62,050 bases of DNA from Bigelowiella natans CCMP2755 (GCA_000320545.1 ADNK01000977.1:20001-82050); one strand, 5' to 3'; positions 50,422 to 62,050 are shown, counted from the stretch's first letter. Notes: generated from the letters alone by a model not told the origin. A program made the numbers and translations.

Positions 50422-51050
50422 TACGCACAACACACGCACAACACACGCGCAACCACTTTATGTGTATGTGTATGCATATACATATATACATATAATATGT
50501 GTGTGTGTGTGTGTGTTTTGCCCTGTTATACCATCTTCTTCTTACTCGTCATCATCTTCTTCTTCTTAATCATCATCGTCATCAACATTTATCATCATAA
50601 ATTCCCAGGAGGGTGATTCCTTACGGAGTGAAATGCTCTTCAAGACAGGTGGTCTTCGTCGTCTTCGTGATAGTCACCTCACTTTGCACGTGGAGAGCTC
50701 AGATCATGAGAACAATTATCTCGAGTCACTAATGCCAATGCAATTGCATTGCCATTGTTCAACGCATTCATCATCCTCTCTCCATCCGTCTATCCCCCCC
50801 CCTCCCCCCCCATTTCTCCATCACTTCCTGCGCAGAATTGCCTCTACATAGCAAACGTGATGGATCACAACGTTGTGAAGGTATTGATGATATACCGTAA
50901 AATGAGAAGGCAGTTTAGAGAAATTGAGGGGTGGGGGGGGCAATGTATGGGTAATACGTGTAATCTTGTTCAAATTGCGGTTTATGTCTGCGCATCTTAT
51001 CGCAGGGTAAGAGTGACGACAACAGGTGCTTTGTGATCAACACACACACA

Positions 51051-51094
<44 letters not shown>

Positions 51095-51202
51095 TCAGAT
51101 TGATGGATCTGCAGGCGTCGAGCTCTATGCGGGTAGGGCAATAAGAAATCAGCCATGATCTTGATGACGAGGATGATGACGATGATGATGATGATGATGA
51201 TA

Positions 51203-51241
<39 letters not shown>

Positions 51242-51448
51242 TGGTCCGAAACAACCCCCCCAAGGGCATCGCGGGACAAAGCTATTTTTGGGGGGTGTAT
51301 TGAGTTTCCCTGTAAGGGATCTGTGTTTTTTGTGTAAAACACCCCCCCCCCCCCCCACACCTCTAAGCACGTGTTTGCATGCACTACACACCAAAGGCCG
51401 TGGGTTGTTAGGAAACGACGATGGATATAGGCTCGAGGTATTATTATA

Positions 51449-51486
<38 letters not shown>

Positions 51487-51513
51487 GGACACATATCGTC
51501 TGCCTGCATTTTA

Positions 51514-51558
<45 letters not shown>

Positions 51559-52735
51559 ATTTGTATTCTATGGTTAGAGTCGATTCTCATATCCTCGTTT
51601 CTTGGGGTTGGATGGCAATGACAACCTATATGTTGGTGATGCCTTTCTCGATTCTGTGAGGAAGATCAGCACCGATGGTACTTGGTCCTTATGCTTCTCA
51701 TTGTAGTAGAAGGAATCATAAAACGCATTTCGTAGACAAAATACTCAGAAGATGTTTTCATAACTTACATGGTCTCTACCCTACCCCCCACACTCGCTAT
51801 TAAGATAGTATAGATGACAATATCAGCAAACACTGATAGTGCCTTTGCCATTTCGTGTGACGGACTCAGAAGTCATTATTATGAACCAATCGCCTGATTT
51901 TAAATGAGAATTCTTGTTCCAATATCTGAATAACATACGATTCGCTACGAGAAGGTTTTGTATCGACTCTAAGGACCCCGAGAGAGACTGCAAAGAAGGT
52001 TATTCTCAAGGCCGTCGTCAGTCTTAGCGCTGTCAGTCCTCCTAAATTCAGATGGTTTTTGCTTTTATGGCACGGCTCTTGGCCGGCGATTGATAAGTCC
52101 TTCACGTCCAGTGTTACTTACAACTATGTATTTGCTTGTGTTGTCTCGAATACACTTGCTTCGTAGGGTGATTTCTGTCTGGATCACTACGGAGGTGTGT
52201 GTAGAGGGTTGGAGGATGGTGGGGGGGGGGGGGGGGGGGGAAGCATCTACCGATGATTTACAAAGCAAAATACTGATATTTCAACGCATGATTACGTATG
52301 TGTTACACGTCGTTGGTATTGTACTCTTCTTGTCATTAGGAATGGCTGTATCTGCGAGTGGGACTGTTTACCTGTCTACGTGAGTGTGTGCGTTGTGTGA
52401 GGGGAGATTTCGCATATAGAGCCTTCTTCGGTTGTGTTTGCATATTGCTGCAATTATAATTCATGCGGGTTAAACAAGAATGTGTTTATCTACTTTTGGT
52501 GTGTCTGTCTGTCTCTGTGTGTGCGTGTGTGTGTGCGTGTGTGTGTGTTGTGTGTGGTTAATATATCGTAAACATCATCATCAACAACATACCCACCTTT
52601 GCAGGAGGCAGTTTGACCATCGTATCTATAGACAACGTCCAAACGGTAGGAGGAAGAAGAAGAAAGGCGCATTGTAGCATATAAGCCTGCTGCACGATAA
52701 CATTCGAACACATCATGAATGCTATCATCATCGCC

Positions 52736-52772
<37 letters not shown>

Positions 52773-54154
52773 CTCTTCCCTCACCATCAACGGCTATCGT
52801 CTATATACTCAAACAATCACAGGCGAAATCACAGTGATTGCTGGCAGCGGTAACTGTGGTTATCGGGATGGTGCCGCCTCTCAAGCACTGTTTGATCAGC
52901 CGCATGGCCTCAGCCTCGCGCCCAATGTATGCACACACGGCACAACACAACACAGCTCAACGAAGTGCGACAGCATCGCCTCTTGTTCTTTGTTTCTTAA
53001 AAAAAGAAGAAATTAAAGAAGGGAATACTTCTGGCAGAAGATACGAGTTATCATACGATTCACGTATATCGTGGGCATGCATGCGGAACCCCCCCCTCCT
53101 GCTTGCGAGAAGTAGTTATTAGTAGACAAAGAGAGTGGGCTGGCTACTTCTCCCGACAGAAGATGCTCATATTCTTATTATTCATGCACACCATAATGAC
53201 CTCATAAAAATACTAGTATGGTGCAATATTTTTCTCTAAATGTGATGATACATTAAACTGAGAATGTTACATCTCTCTGTCTCTCTCTCTCTCGGTCTAT
53301 CTCTCTGTCTGTCTGCCTGTCTGTCTGTGTGTTTGTGTGTTCTCTCTCCCTTTCTACTAACACGAACAACTGAAGGGGGACATATGGGTTGCAGACCGTA
53401 TGAATTTCGCAGTGCGACGTATTAGCCTAGCCAACCAGTAAGTGGAAGAATGGAACAGAGAGAAAGGGAGAGGGGGGGGGGGAGGGGAGTCACTCACCAA
53501 GAAACTGTCACCATCCTGCACATATTTGATAGATTTCGCCTCACAACGCGAAGAAACCAGGCTTTTGTTGCTGTTATATTCTTACTTTACTGTTTTCTGT
53601 TGTTATTGTTGTTGTTGTAGTTGTTGTTGTTGTTGTTATTACTGATGATGATGCTCAATGCTGCTGCTGCTGCTGCTATGGATTGATGTTTCAGAGAAGT
53701 AACCACGGTAGCAGGGACAGGGAGGTGGGGCTATCAAGATGGGCTGGCACGAGTCTCTTCTTTCTCCGAACTACATGTACGTATGTGCGGCGGATATTGG
53801 GAGAGATCATTTCCATCATTTTCGTCAAAATCTACTTTCTTTCGAACAAACTCGTCTCTGCAACCGAGGAAGTGGTGAATGGTGCCCTGCCGCGGAAGCG
53901 AAGTATATCATTATCTTTCTTGTGCGGCCGGAAATCATCATCGGCGTTTCAGTATATGCTCTTTGTCCAAAGGAAAATCCCAGGGATTGTTTGGTGAAAG
54001 TGAACGTATCGCTGAACTCACCATTTTCTTCTTGTTCTCCTTGTCCCTTTTAAAACACTGCAGGACGTATCTGTCGATGAAACCGGAGATCATATGTGAT
54101 GATGGCAGCGATCGAATATTTTGCATAAATATGCTATATGGATGATATGATCCC

Positions 54155-54206
<52 letters not shown>

Positions 54207-54653
54207 AATATATATATATATTAAAATTGTGGAAATGTTCTTTTCACAGATACGTGTGCGACACTGATTCAAACCCCATTAGAAGAATCTCTCGAATATC
54301 CCCTGCGCAGGTTGTGCTAATACTTCGCCTATAAATACCATACCCTGGCAGAGGAGGGAACGACAGAAAGGGGGGGGGGGGGGGGGGGTGATTGGAACGA
54401 TTCGTTACTCTTGAGTTGTCTTCTTTAGCTCCGAAACAAAATGCAAGAATCAGCAGTGAATATAGCTGATGAAAGAGCTCATTATCCTCCTCTAACACAA
54501 CCAGAAACATCTGCACACCTCCACGGTGACGCCGCCCCCCACCCCCGCACCATCGGCACCGCAGAAATCACTCAACTACTCATGGGTGGAGGTAACGACA
54601 CCGTCTTCTCACCGTCCAGAAGTGTCATTATTGTGTGTTTTCTACACACACAC

Positions 54654-54708
<55 letters not shown>

Positions 54709-55040
54709 ATAGGATTTTTCGGAATTAAAAAAACAAATCCATCGATGCGGCGAGATGTTTCTAATATTTTGATATGAAATGCCAGCTGTTGTTCTTCTTG
54801 TTGTTGTTGTCGTGGGAGGATTTGTAGTGTACCTGTCACGCGTAAAACAAAACAAGCGTGTAATGCTGATTGATCTCTCGTGTTCTGACTGCGACAGACA
54901 TACGAAGAAAGAAGCTCTCGAGAGCTGCTGGAACATCTTCAAGTAGTACTACTGCAATGATGATGACTTTGCTTGTTACTAACTAAGAGTGTGTGAAACT
55001 GCGTATCTTTCACTGTCTTACACACACAACCGCACACACG

Positions 55041-55093
<53 letters not shown>

Positions 55094-55285
55094 AATATAC
55101 AGGTTGATCTACTGCACAGCTCCGAGCGCTTAAAGGAGATGATGCGCAAAAAGGCGAATTTGACAAAGCAGCAGAGCGATATGTACTTTCCTTTGCAGAA
55201 GCAGCAGCCCCAAAATCGTATTCCAATCACGATGGGTAGACCAACATTGATGTTGTTGTTTAGCTTTGACTCATTCTTGCACATC

Positions 55286-55322
<37 letters not shown>

Positions 55323-55732
55323 GCTTTTCACTCTTCTATTCCACGCGTACACAATTCTCACGTCCTACCTTCTCTCCCCCCCCCCCTCTTCTCTCCTTAT
55401 AGACGCTCCGGAGGGTGGGGTGGTTGATGCCGATGATTACATGTACAAGAACATCGAGAGGGGGACATGTAATGGAATTAAGCAGCGTCCACCTGAAAGG
55501 AAAGCAACGGATACTGATAAAGACTCAGAGGAGGGGGGAGAGGACGATGAAAAGCCGCTGAAGAACCAACAGGCGAAGAATTTTCACCACTCCTCCAAGT
55601 TTCCTATCTCTCCACCGCAATCTACATCTGATGGAGAAGGGGAGGGGAAGTCGAAATCAACGATTCTGCTGTAATAATATGATCATGCTCAGCATACCTA
55701 CTACTTCATGCCCGCGTGGCTTCCATTGTTTT

Positions 55733-55806
<74 letters not shown>

Positions 55807-56809
55807 TAATAACATAGGCGAAGAGCAAAAGAAGGTTGCTACTTCGAGAGAAAGGAAGAGTTTGCAGACGAATTGCCGGCTACAAGCCCAAAGATGCTTA
55901 AAGTTGAAAAGGCTCTAAACAACATCATCCTCACTACTCCTCCTCCAGATGGTGCTGATGCTACTACTACTAACGCTACTACTACTACTACTCACGGTGC
56001 AAAGAACTTGCTTTTGCCTCGAAACAACATAGGAGGGGGAGGAGGAGGAGGAGGAGGAGGAGGAGGAGGAGGTCCTTCGTTTGAGCAGATCGCTGAGCTA
56101 GCACGGAATGCGAAGGAAGTTGAAGACGAGAAATCAACACAGGGGGGGGGGGGGAGACTCCCGGGGTGACGATGATTCTATGGAAGATGTGGGGAGCAGG
56201 AAGGTGCAGGAGGAGAAGGCAGCGGCGTTGAGGGCTGCTGATATAATACAGAAGCTAACACGCCTTCGCAATACAACCGCATATGACCTACGTCAGGAAT
56301 CCGATGCGGTGAGGATGATCAACCTCACACTCCATCGTGAGGGCAATCCACAACTCGCTGCAAAAATGGTAGCAGCCGTGAGGATGAGCAGAAGACGCGC
56401 CGTCGGTAGGAGGACGCCCATGGAAGTAGACGGTGTGCAAGAGGAGGAGGGGGGGGAGGAGGGGGATGCTGATGATGGTGATGGTGAGAGGGACGGCGAA
56501 GGCATTGAAAGGTTGTTTTGCATATATCGTATATGAATACGCATAACACGCATCATCAATATGTTTTATGATGCTGTATATGTGTATATGAGTGGTGTGT
56601 GTGTGTGTGTGTGTGTGTGTGTGCATGGAAACTTGATAATACCGAGAGCGAAGCGAAAACAGCACGCTTTTCGCCCTCCAAAAGTAGTCGCAGCAGCCGT
56701 GCAATATGATGAGACAACAAACGATTTTCTGCTGTTTCCCGCAACACATTGTTGTTACCTGGGATGGGTATTTGATCAGTATATTAATATATATCAATAT
56801 AATATGTAT

Positions 56810-56850
<41 letters not shown>

Positions 56851-57007
56851 AGTGTTGGTACTCCGTGGAAAATAGATCCTACAAAGCAGCATGAAGATGA
56901 TGATATCATCGACGATTCTGAGTCCAGCGACAACGCATATAGCACCTCTCCACGAATGATGAAGTTTCAAAGGAAACAGCGATTGCCAATGACGGCGACG
57001 ACGACTC
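49327..57007 (+). CDS. NHL-repeat single-pass membrane protein, receptor-like
   Basis: The signal peptide or anchor is RRRLRLVAVVTQ plus LLLLACYHKF. NHL beta-propeller blades follow over about 15 exons: VTTLVGGNPQPDHLDG, RTLFVAEPNNYNVRVIDPNG, NCLYIANVMDHNVVK, GNDNLYVGDAFLDSVRKIS, GEITVIAGSGNCGYRDG then FDQPHGLSLAPN, GDIWVADRMNFAVRRIS, EVTTVAGTGRWGYQDG and HIYVCDTDSNPIRRIS. A membrane helix (about 54791-54860: AVVLLVVVVVGGFVVYL) with a basic stop-transfer follows, then a long charged tail. The ORF has a TAA at 55672, but a GTAATA donor two bases into that last Leu codon joins in phase to 55819, so the gene probably goes on through a poly-Gly tract. Topology would put the propeller outside or in a lumen. 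Plants and algae have NHL membrane proteins; the ligand is unknown. The + frame breaks at a G13 run (56142-56154). Confidence 0.78.
50091..50142 (+). repeat. (CT)n array in the NHL-repeat gene
   Basis: About 50 bases of pure CT lie shortly before the acceptor of exon 50207-50348. CA- and GT-type arrays at about 51040-51092, 51204-51239 and 51450-51485 lie in later introns of the same gene. Confidence 0.9.
56142..56154 (+). other. G13 homopolymer where the reading frame breaks
   Basis: Upstream the frame reads ...EVEDEKSTQ then Gly4, Arg, Leu, Pro, Gly and stop. Downstream the next frame is open for more than 110 codons (DSRGDDDSMEDVGSRK...). Twelve G instead of thirteen would make one continuous frame. 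It is either an assembly or sequencing error at a homopolymer or a real slippage mutation. Confidence 0.75.
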
Positions 57008-57181
57008 GGTAGAAGGGAAGAGGAAAAGGGGGGGGGGAAGAGACAACGACGAAAAATAAGAGGATGATAATGATGATGATGATGATGATGATGATGATAT
57101 TGATAGTCTTTTCTGAGTGTCTAGTGGTGCGGAAACGTCGTTCGTTTTATATTTACTGCAAACAACGGCCATGAGATCGAT

Positions 57182-57546
57182 CACAACGCTGAGAGATGCT
57201 TCGTATCTTCTGCAATTTGCGAGTCGAAACTGTGCTTTCCCACGTCTCTACGAAGAAGATGAGAATTGTCGTGTTGCCTCCGCAAGAAGACGTTGACTCG
57301 AATAACACACTAAACAGCGCCGCCAAGACATCGTGCAGCTCTGCGGACAATCAAGATGATTTTACCCAGAATAAGCAACGGAGATTTCTTGATGAAGAGG
57401 AGGAGGAGAAGGAGGTGTCATCGTCACTGCAAAAGCTTTTGGATGATCAAAATGATCCCTACAATACTAGCACATATACCTCGGATGAGGACGAAATGCG
57501 GTGTGTAAGAAGGAGGAGGAAGAGGAGGAGGAGCGTATCAGTAGAC

Positions 57547-57583
<37 letters not shown>

Positions 57584-59455
57584 CAATATCTTTGTAGGGT
57601 TTCAAGACCTAGTACCACAACAATACACATGTATAGACATGTATGGCCACGTTGTTTTCCTCACAAATTACACGCAATTCTCCAATAGACGACGAATAGC
57701 TGCGGGGCCTGACTGGAGGCACAAATCCCACACGACTGTCCTGGATCGATTCTTGGTGATCCATCAAAAAGCGCAAAACAAGGGCACGAGCGCAACAACG
57801 CGGAATATTTTTATGAAACTTAGATTTGCGAGTAATGTCGATATGATGATTCAAAGTCATTTTGTTGTGCACCGTGGCATAGTTCCTTTGGTGTTGAAAA
57901 TTGTGTTTTAATCTATGAATTTCTATACCTGCAGAAAGATGAGACCGACCCTGAGGCTCGGACGCGAAAGGCGTGGTTTAAATCAAACAAGGAGCTTCCC
58001 ATGATCCACGGATACCCAAGGCAACAAATCTATGCTGATGATAACAGAATGATGATGATGGTGATGATGTTGTTGTTGGCGATGAGATGCGAATGAGAAA
58101 TGGCGAAGAAGAAGAAGAAAAGGAGGAGGAGGAAGAGAAGGAGGAAGATGGTTGCAACGGGGGAAATAATTGAAATGTTTCGTAATAACATCGTTCAGCG
58201 AGGTCAAGATAGTGAGCGGATATAAGGAAGGTCAAATATGTCAGAATATACAATTGATGCATGATGCTGTCTACTGTATCCTCCGTGAAACGTATAAACA
58301 ATAAAGGCGTCAATGAAAGTACTATTTTCCTTCTCCCTCCTCTTCTTCATCTCCTCTTATTTCTCTTCTTCTCTTCCTTCTTCTTCTCACCATTTCTTCA
58401 TTATGCTTCTACCGGAAGGCTACCATCAATTCGGTGCGGAATACACGTACAACAGCAGCCGCAAACATGCCGATGATCGAGCAATACAGCAGCAGCACAG
58501 TGAAGAGGAGGGTGAAGGACCACACCGTAAGGAGGAGAAGGAGCAAGACAATTTAAGAAAGCTACTCCCCCAAAATACTCTCCCACAATCATCTTCTCGC
58601 AAGAGAAATGAATACGGACGATTGTCTTCTTCTTCTCCCCCTATGCAAAAGCAGCAGCTATTGCAGGTGATCATGTCTGTACTGCTTTGCAGTTGTGAAG
58701 ATTCATGGTTCCTGTATGCGCCCCCCAAATATTTTGTGATTCTTGTGCTGCGACACGATCGGTCATGTTGATAGAAGAAAGAATTGTCACTTCATTCCTT
58801 CCATTCGGTTCCGTTCAGTGAATATATGTTGCGCATTTTGTTGTGTGATCGAAGAAACAGAATAGGAGTCCTCGTGGCCAGTTCCCCCCCCCCATCATGG
58901 CCGAATACCGTAACGTTGCTCACGATAGCGAAAACATCTTTGAAGCCGTATCGATCAGCGGTAGTGACGATGAGGTGCAAGGGCCCATTGACAATGAGGA
59001 TAGCGCCAATTCTGGATGCGATTTTACCATTTCCGAGGAGGAGCAAGAACGATTTAACTTCCCATCATGGTTGGCAGGACTTACTCTCAGCGAGAGAGAA
59101 CTCATGACAGAATTCCTGCAGGTGGTGTTGCACCTTTCAAAGCTCGTTTTTTCACTGATGATACCGTGCTTGGAGAAGAATTGATTCTTGTTCGATTACA
59201 GATCCTCGAGAGGCAGAGATTACTTGTGATTTGAAAATATATCGGAAATCCAGTGGGTTTATTCACCATGTTTTTTGCGTAGGGAGAGGTACCAACACTG
59301 AAAGATCTGAGCAATCTGAGTCGCGAGATGCTAATAGAAGATCTAGGGTCTTCTGCTACGGTTGAAAGCTTGTGGGGACGAATTCAAGAGGTTGTTGCTG
59401 AAAGAAAGCGCAGGAAGAAGTTTCTACGGTACTATAACAACAGAATGTTCGACTG
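57182..59455 (+). CDS. Acidic and Gln-rich protein end, continuation of the NHL gene or a separate gene
   Basis: Coding-looking blocks: about 57182-57500 (VLPPQEDVDSNNTL, then an acidic run and YTSDEDEMR), about 57936-58035 (DETDPEARTRKAWFK), about 58413-58666 (PEGYHQFGAEYTYN then QQLLQ), 58882-59120 (SENIFEAVSISGSDDEVQ, PSWLAGLTLSERELMTEFLQ) and 59281-59455, ending NRMFD and TGA. The last three join in phase 0. The final 60 residues (LKDLSNLSREMLIEDLG ... WGRIQEVVAERKRRKKFL) look helical and basic and may be a small domain. An ATG at 58897 could start an independent protein. No family was recognised. Confidence 0.45.
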
Positions 59456-60468
59456 ATTCAATTATTATATCGCTTATTCTTCGCGTACAAATTCAGAATG
59501 TGCATAACCTTCTTTCCATATATCAATAAGCTTTTGCTATGTATTGTTCATGATGCACGCGTTTCAGTGTGTCTACATCTCGCTACTGCGCGCGTTTAAT
59601 CTTCTAAAAAATATGAATCACTGGCACACGGACGCAGCGCCCCATCGCATCTGCTGCCGCCCTGCGCTCCACTAGGCTCAGGCTAGCAGGCTAGCAGGCC
59701 GCCTGATCAAGATCACATGTCCAACGCACGCATGCAAGGATACGTGAATTGTGCGCGGCATTAGCCACGCGACGCGTATCCAGCGTCAGTACGAACAAAA
59801 CAGACATAAATATACATATATATGGTCGGCATCACCACAGATGGACACGCCGTTCCCGACGACAAAGCTAGGAAGGACTGGAACATTCATGCGATCGATG
59901 CCGCACGTGCGCGCATTCACAGCTAATTTGGAGTGATTGTTCTTTACTGAATGAAACAAATCGAAACAGTTCAAAATGCATCATGACAAGACACGGGATG
60001 CCTTAGTGGACGTTCTGCACAAATCGGCCGCAACGTCGCTTCCGGGGGTTCGGAAGGGAGGAGGATTCCCTTTTCCCGCGCTTTTTTCATCGAAAAAAAT
60101 CATTGCGGAGAAACCACAAAATAAAGGCAATTTTGCTTCTACGACATCTCTCAACATAAATCGCAGGGTAAAATCATTGGTGCTGACACCAAGAAGAATC
60201 CTTGTCGCAAGATGAAAATACCATGCATTCTTCGCAGTTTCGGATATTACTACGACGTGCAAGACTTTTCCTCTCAGCGGCACGCCTCCCCTCCCCCCAA
60301 TGCGGTAGCGTGGAGCTAGTTGGTGTACGAATCAAAAAGTTTGGCGCCTTGTTTCACCAGGTTGTTCTAATTTGTTGTTGTCCAGTTTCAAAGAGGTGGC
60401 TGATTGATTGATTGATATACGGTGGTGACGGACGCAGGGTTGCTGCTGCATAGGTTGTTGCATAAATA
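59456..60468. other. Spacer upstream of epsilon-tubulin with a sense-antisense ORF pair
   Basis: About 59500-59780 is palindrome- and GC-rich spacer without microsatellites. From 59976 to 60283 both strands are open: + 79 codons (MHHDKTRDALVDVLHK...) and - 100 codons. Neither matches a family I know. The promoter of epsilon-tubulin should lie in 60216-60468. Confidence 0.45.
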
Positions 60469-61614
60469 ATGCCTCGAGAATTAATCACAATCCAAATCGG
60501 TCAGTGCGGCATCCAGGTGAGAGATACATACCTCACTGTATTTCTTCAAGTTGCCCCCTTTTGAACTACTACTCACGAGGGTGGATTTCGCGTGCTTCTG
60601 TTTCTTCTCCTCCTCTCTTCCTCCTTTCTAAGCTTGGATCGCGCTTCTGGGACCTTGCTTTGAAGGAGCACGCTGTCTACACCAAGCGTCCCATATATGA
60701 CGATGCACTGAGTAGGTCAGGCAATCTTATTCTTAAAGTTCGTTTGCTAGTCCTTTTTCTTACTTCTTCGCGGCTGAGTGTCGTTTGAATTGTGTTGATT
60801 TCTTCCTCTATCCTTTCGAATAAAAGCTTTTTCCGAAACGTAACTGAGGGAAAGAACCCTGTCGAGCTAGGCGTTGGCAACGGTCGAGGAAAAATCCGAT
60901 CGTTGAAGGTTTGCCCCCAATAGTAACCCAGTATATTGCTCTTATTGCTCTTCTCGTCCTTGTAATAATGCACACGGGTAGCTGGTGAAACACATGACAC
61001 GATGAATCGCAACATGGAGCCGAAGAAACGTTTTAGCAGTTTAGCTCCCCCTCCCGCCTTATTTTATACACTCAAACAACTGTTTTGCTCATAATATCCT
61101 GTCGTCTACGTTGCTGTTGACGCTTCCGCGTGCCTCTCTCCCCCCCCCCTCTCCCCCCCCTCTCTCTCAACAGGCACGCTCCATCCTTGTTGATATGGAG
61201 GAGGGAGTTATCAACCAGATACTGCGAAGTCCACTTGGAGAGTTATTTGATGAGCACCAGCTTATTCGGGACAACTCTGGCTCAGGAAATAACTGGGCAC
61301 GCGGTCATTGTGAATATGGCAGCAAGTATGCGGAGAATGTCGTGGTACGAATCTGGTCGATAAGAGGGGGGGGAGGGGTTGACAAATCTAGTTGTCGTCA
61401 TCCTGGATGAGAAGCTCTATTTTTCATATAGTCATCATTATTATTTTCTTGTTTGTTGGCTTATTTATTATTATGTGCTTTTGCTATGAAGGAATCGGTG
61501 CGAAGAACAGCAGAGACCTGTGATTCCCTCCAATCCTTCTTCTTGATCCATTCGCTTGGGGGGGGGACAGGCTCGGGACTGGGGACCTATATACTCTCAA
61601 AACTTGCCGATGAG
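60469..61614 (+). CDS. TUBE1: Epsilon-tubulin, N-terminal part; 3' end outside window
   Basis: Epsilon-tubulin is needed for triplet microtubules of centrioles and basal bodies. Exons 60469-60516, 60633-60715, 60827-60908, 61174-61344 and 61492-61614 join in phase. They read [16 protein letters not shown], then [10 protein letters not shown] as in the human protein (FWDLALREHA), [39 protein letters not shown] and the GTP-binding loop [22 protein letters not shown]. The MPRE start recalls gamma-tubulin, but the FWDLALxEHA, RNV and SLKAR blocks are specific to epsilon. One oddity is GQCGIQ where most tubulins have GQCGNQ. From 61615 to the end only intron is present. Confidence 0.92.
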
Positions 61615-61755
61615 GTGAGGAGATTGCTTTTCATTGGGATGAACTTTGCCCCATAAATGATCAATTATTTCGATAACATCGGTTTCTCGTTCTTTAAGAG
61701 ATCCTTTTGTAACTAATGTGCGTATGTATGCTTTTGAGCCTCCCCCCCCCCCCCC

Positions 61756-61813
<58 letters not shown>

Positions 61814-62050
61814 GGGGGGGGGGGGGGGGGGGGGGGGATGGCGCGCGTGCATGCATATAAACACTAACATAAAATAAAAAAGAAAGAGTGAAAGAGAGTC
61901 AGAGTTTTTTTGTGGATAGACACAAGATTAAGTCACTATTTATATACTTAGAAAATCAGCTGGTGGGTCTTTCCCCGGGAGCTCTTGGGAGAGAGGTGGA
62001 GAGTGAGTGGGCGTTCGTGAGGAAAGGGACGTGGCGGGGGGGGGGAGGGA
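61615..62050 (+). other. Epsilon-tubulin intron with a long hairpin-forming repeat
   Basis: No further exon is seen before the window ends. The intron contains C17, then about 55 bp of TA repeats, then G24, followed by purine-rich low-complexity sequence. Confidence 0.7.
61742..61837. repeat. Inverted repeat poly(C)-(TA)n-poly(G)
   Basis: C17 (61742-61758), an almost pure TA array and G24 (61814-61837) are mutually complementary. Either strand could fold into a single hairpin of more than 40 base pairs. One AAATA interrupts the TA array near its centre. Confidence 0.85.

Noticed and set aside
60469-60516. Start exon [16 protein letters not shown] read as gamma-tubulin
   Set aside because: The next exons carry epsilon-specific blocks ([33 protein letters not shown]), so epsilon is preferred.
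1-62050. CRISPR arrays, prokaryotic operons, rRNA genes, transposase or reverse transcriptase ORFs
   Set aside because: None seen. Tandem repeats here are microsatellites without unique spacers, and no mobile-element protein motifs were found in the frames examined.

Overview
This is an intron-dense nuclear segment of a eukaryote, read with the standard genetic code (TAA and TGA both end the genes read here). Twelve genes are complete or nearly so and two run off the ends. I rebuilt their exons by hand from GT-AG junctions, reading phase and family similarity. Several models close exactly: IFT57 in 14 exons, a calflagin-like gene in 10, an acyl-CoA synthetase in 25.

Organism: IFT57, epsilon-tubulin and a calflagin-like EF-hand protein point to a lineage with flagella and triplet basal bodies. 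An intronless MFS transporter starts with a signal peptide followed by an AAA-F junction and a basic stretch. That is the targeting style of plastids derived from red algae by secondary endosymbiosis (heterokont, haptophyte or cryptophyte). A photosynthetic flagellated alga of that kind, perhaps a stramenopile, is the best guess; it rests mainly on one targeting signal.

Layout: 331-4038 (+) C-terminal WD40 part of Raptor; 5251-8472 (-) IFT57; 9090-14782 (+) giant acidic WxxF-repeat protein resembling aftiphilin/synergin; 15938-17068 (+) CML21-like EF-hand protein; 18241-18892 (-) small secreted protein; 19463-21861 (+) calflagin-like EF-hand protein; 22788-24485 (-) intronless MFS carrier; 24843-32134 (+) acyl-CoA synthetase; 33032-34662 (-) anthranilate synthase component I; 35662-36530 (+) secreted/anchored Cys-rich protein; 38324-42111 (-) coiled-coil protein with NPF and other Phe motifs; 42252-48484 (-) ArfGAP; 49327-57007 (+) NHL-repeat membrane protein, possibly continuing through 57182-59455; 60469-end (+) epsilon-tubulin, 5' part.

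Themes: three genes are ciliary or basal-body (IFT57, calflagin-like, epsilon-tubulin) and three suggest coated-vesicle traffic (WxxF protein, NPF protein, ArfGAP). Four gene pairs are divergent and share 5' regions of 0.36-1.0 kb.

Non-coding DNA falls into two styles. Introns are packed with microsatellites and homopolymers: (GT)n, (CT)n, (TA)n, (CAT)n, poly-C, poly-G. Intergenic spacers, mainly between convergent genes, almost lack them and instead carry short palindromic words and copies of a dispersed repeat with the core GCTACATTAGGAT. That repeat family, the plastid-targeted carrier and the NHL receptor-like protein are the least ordinary things here.
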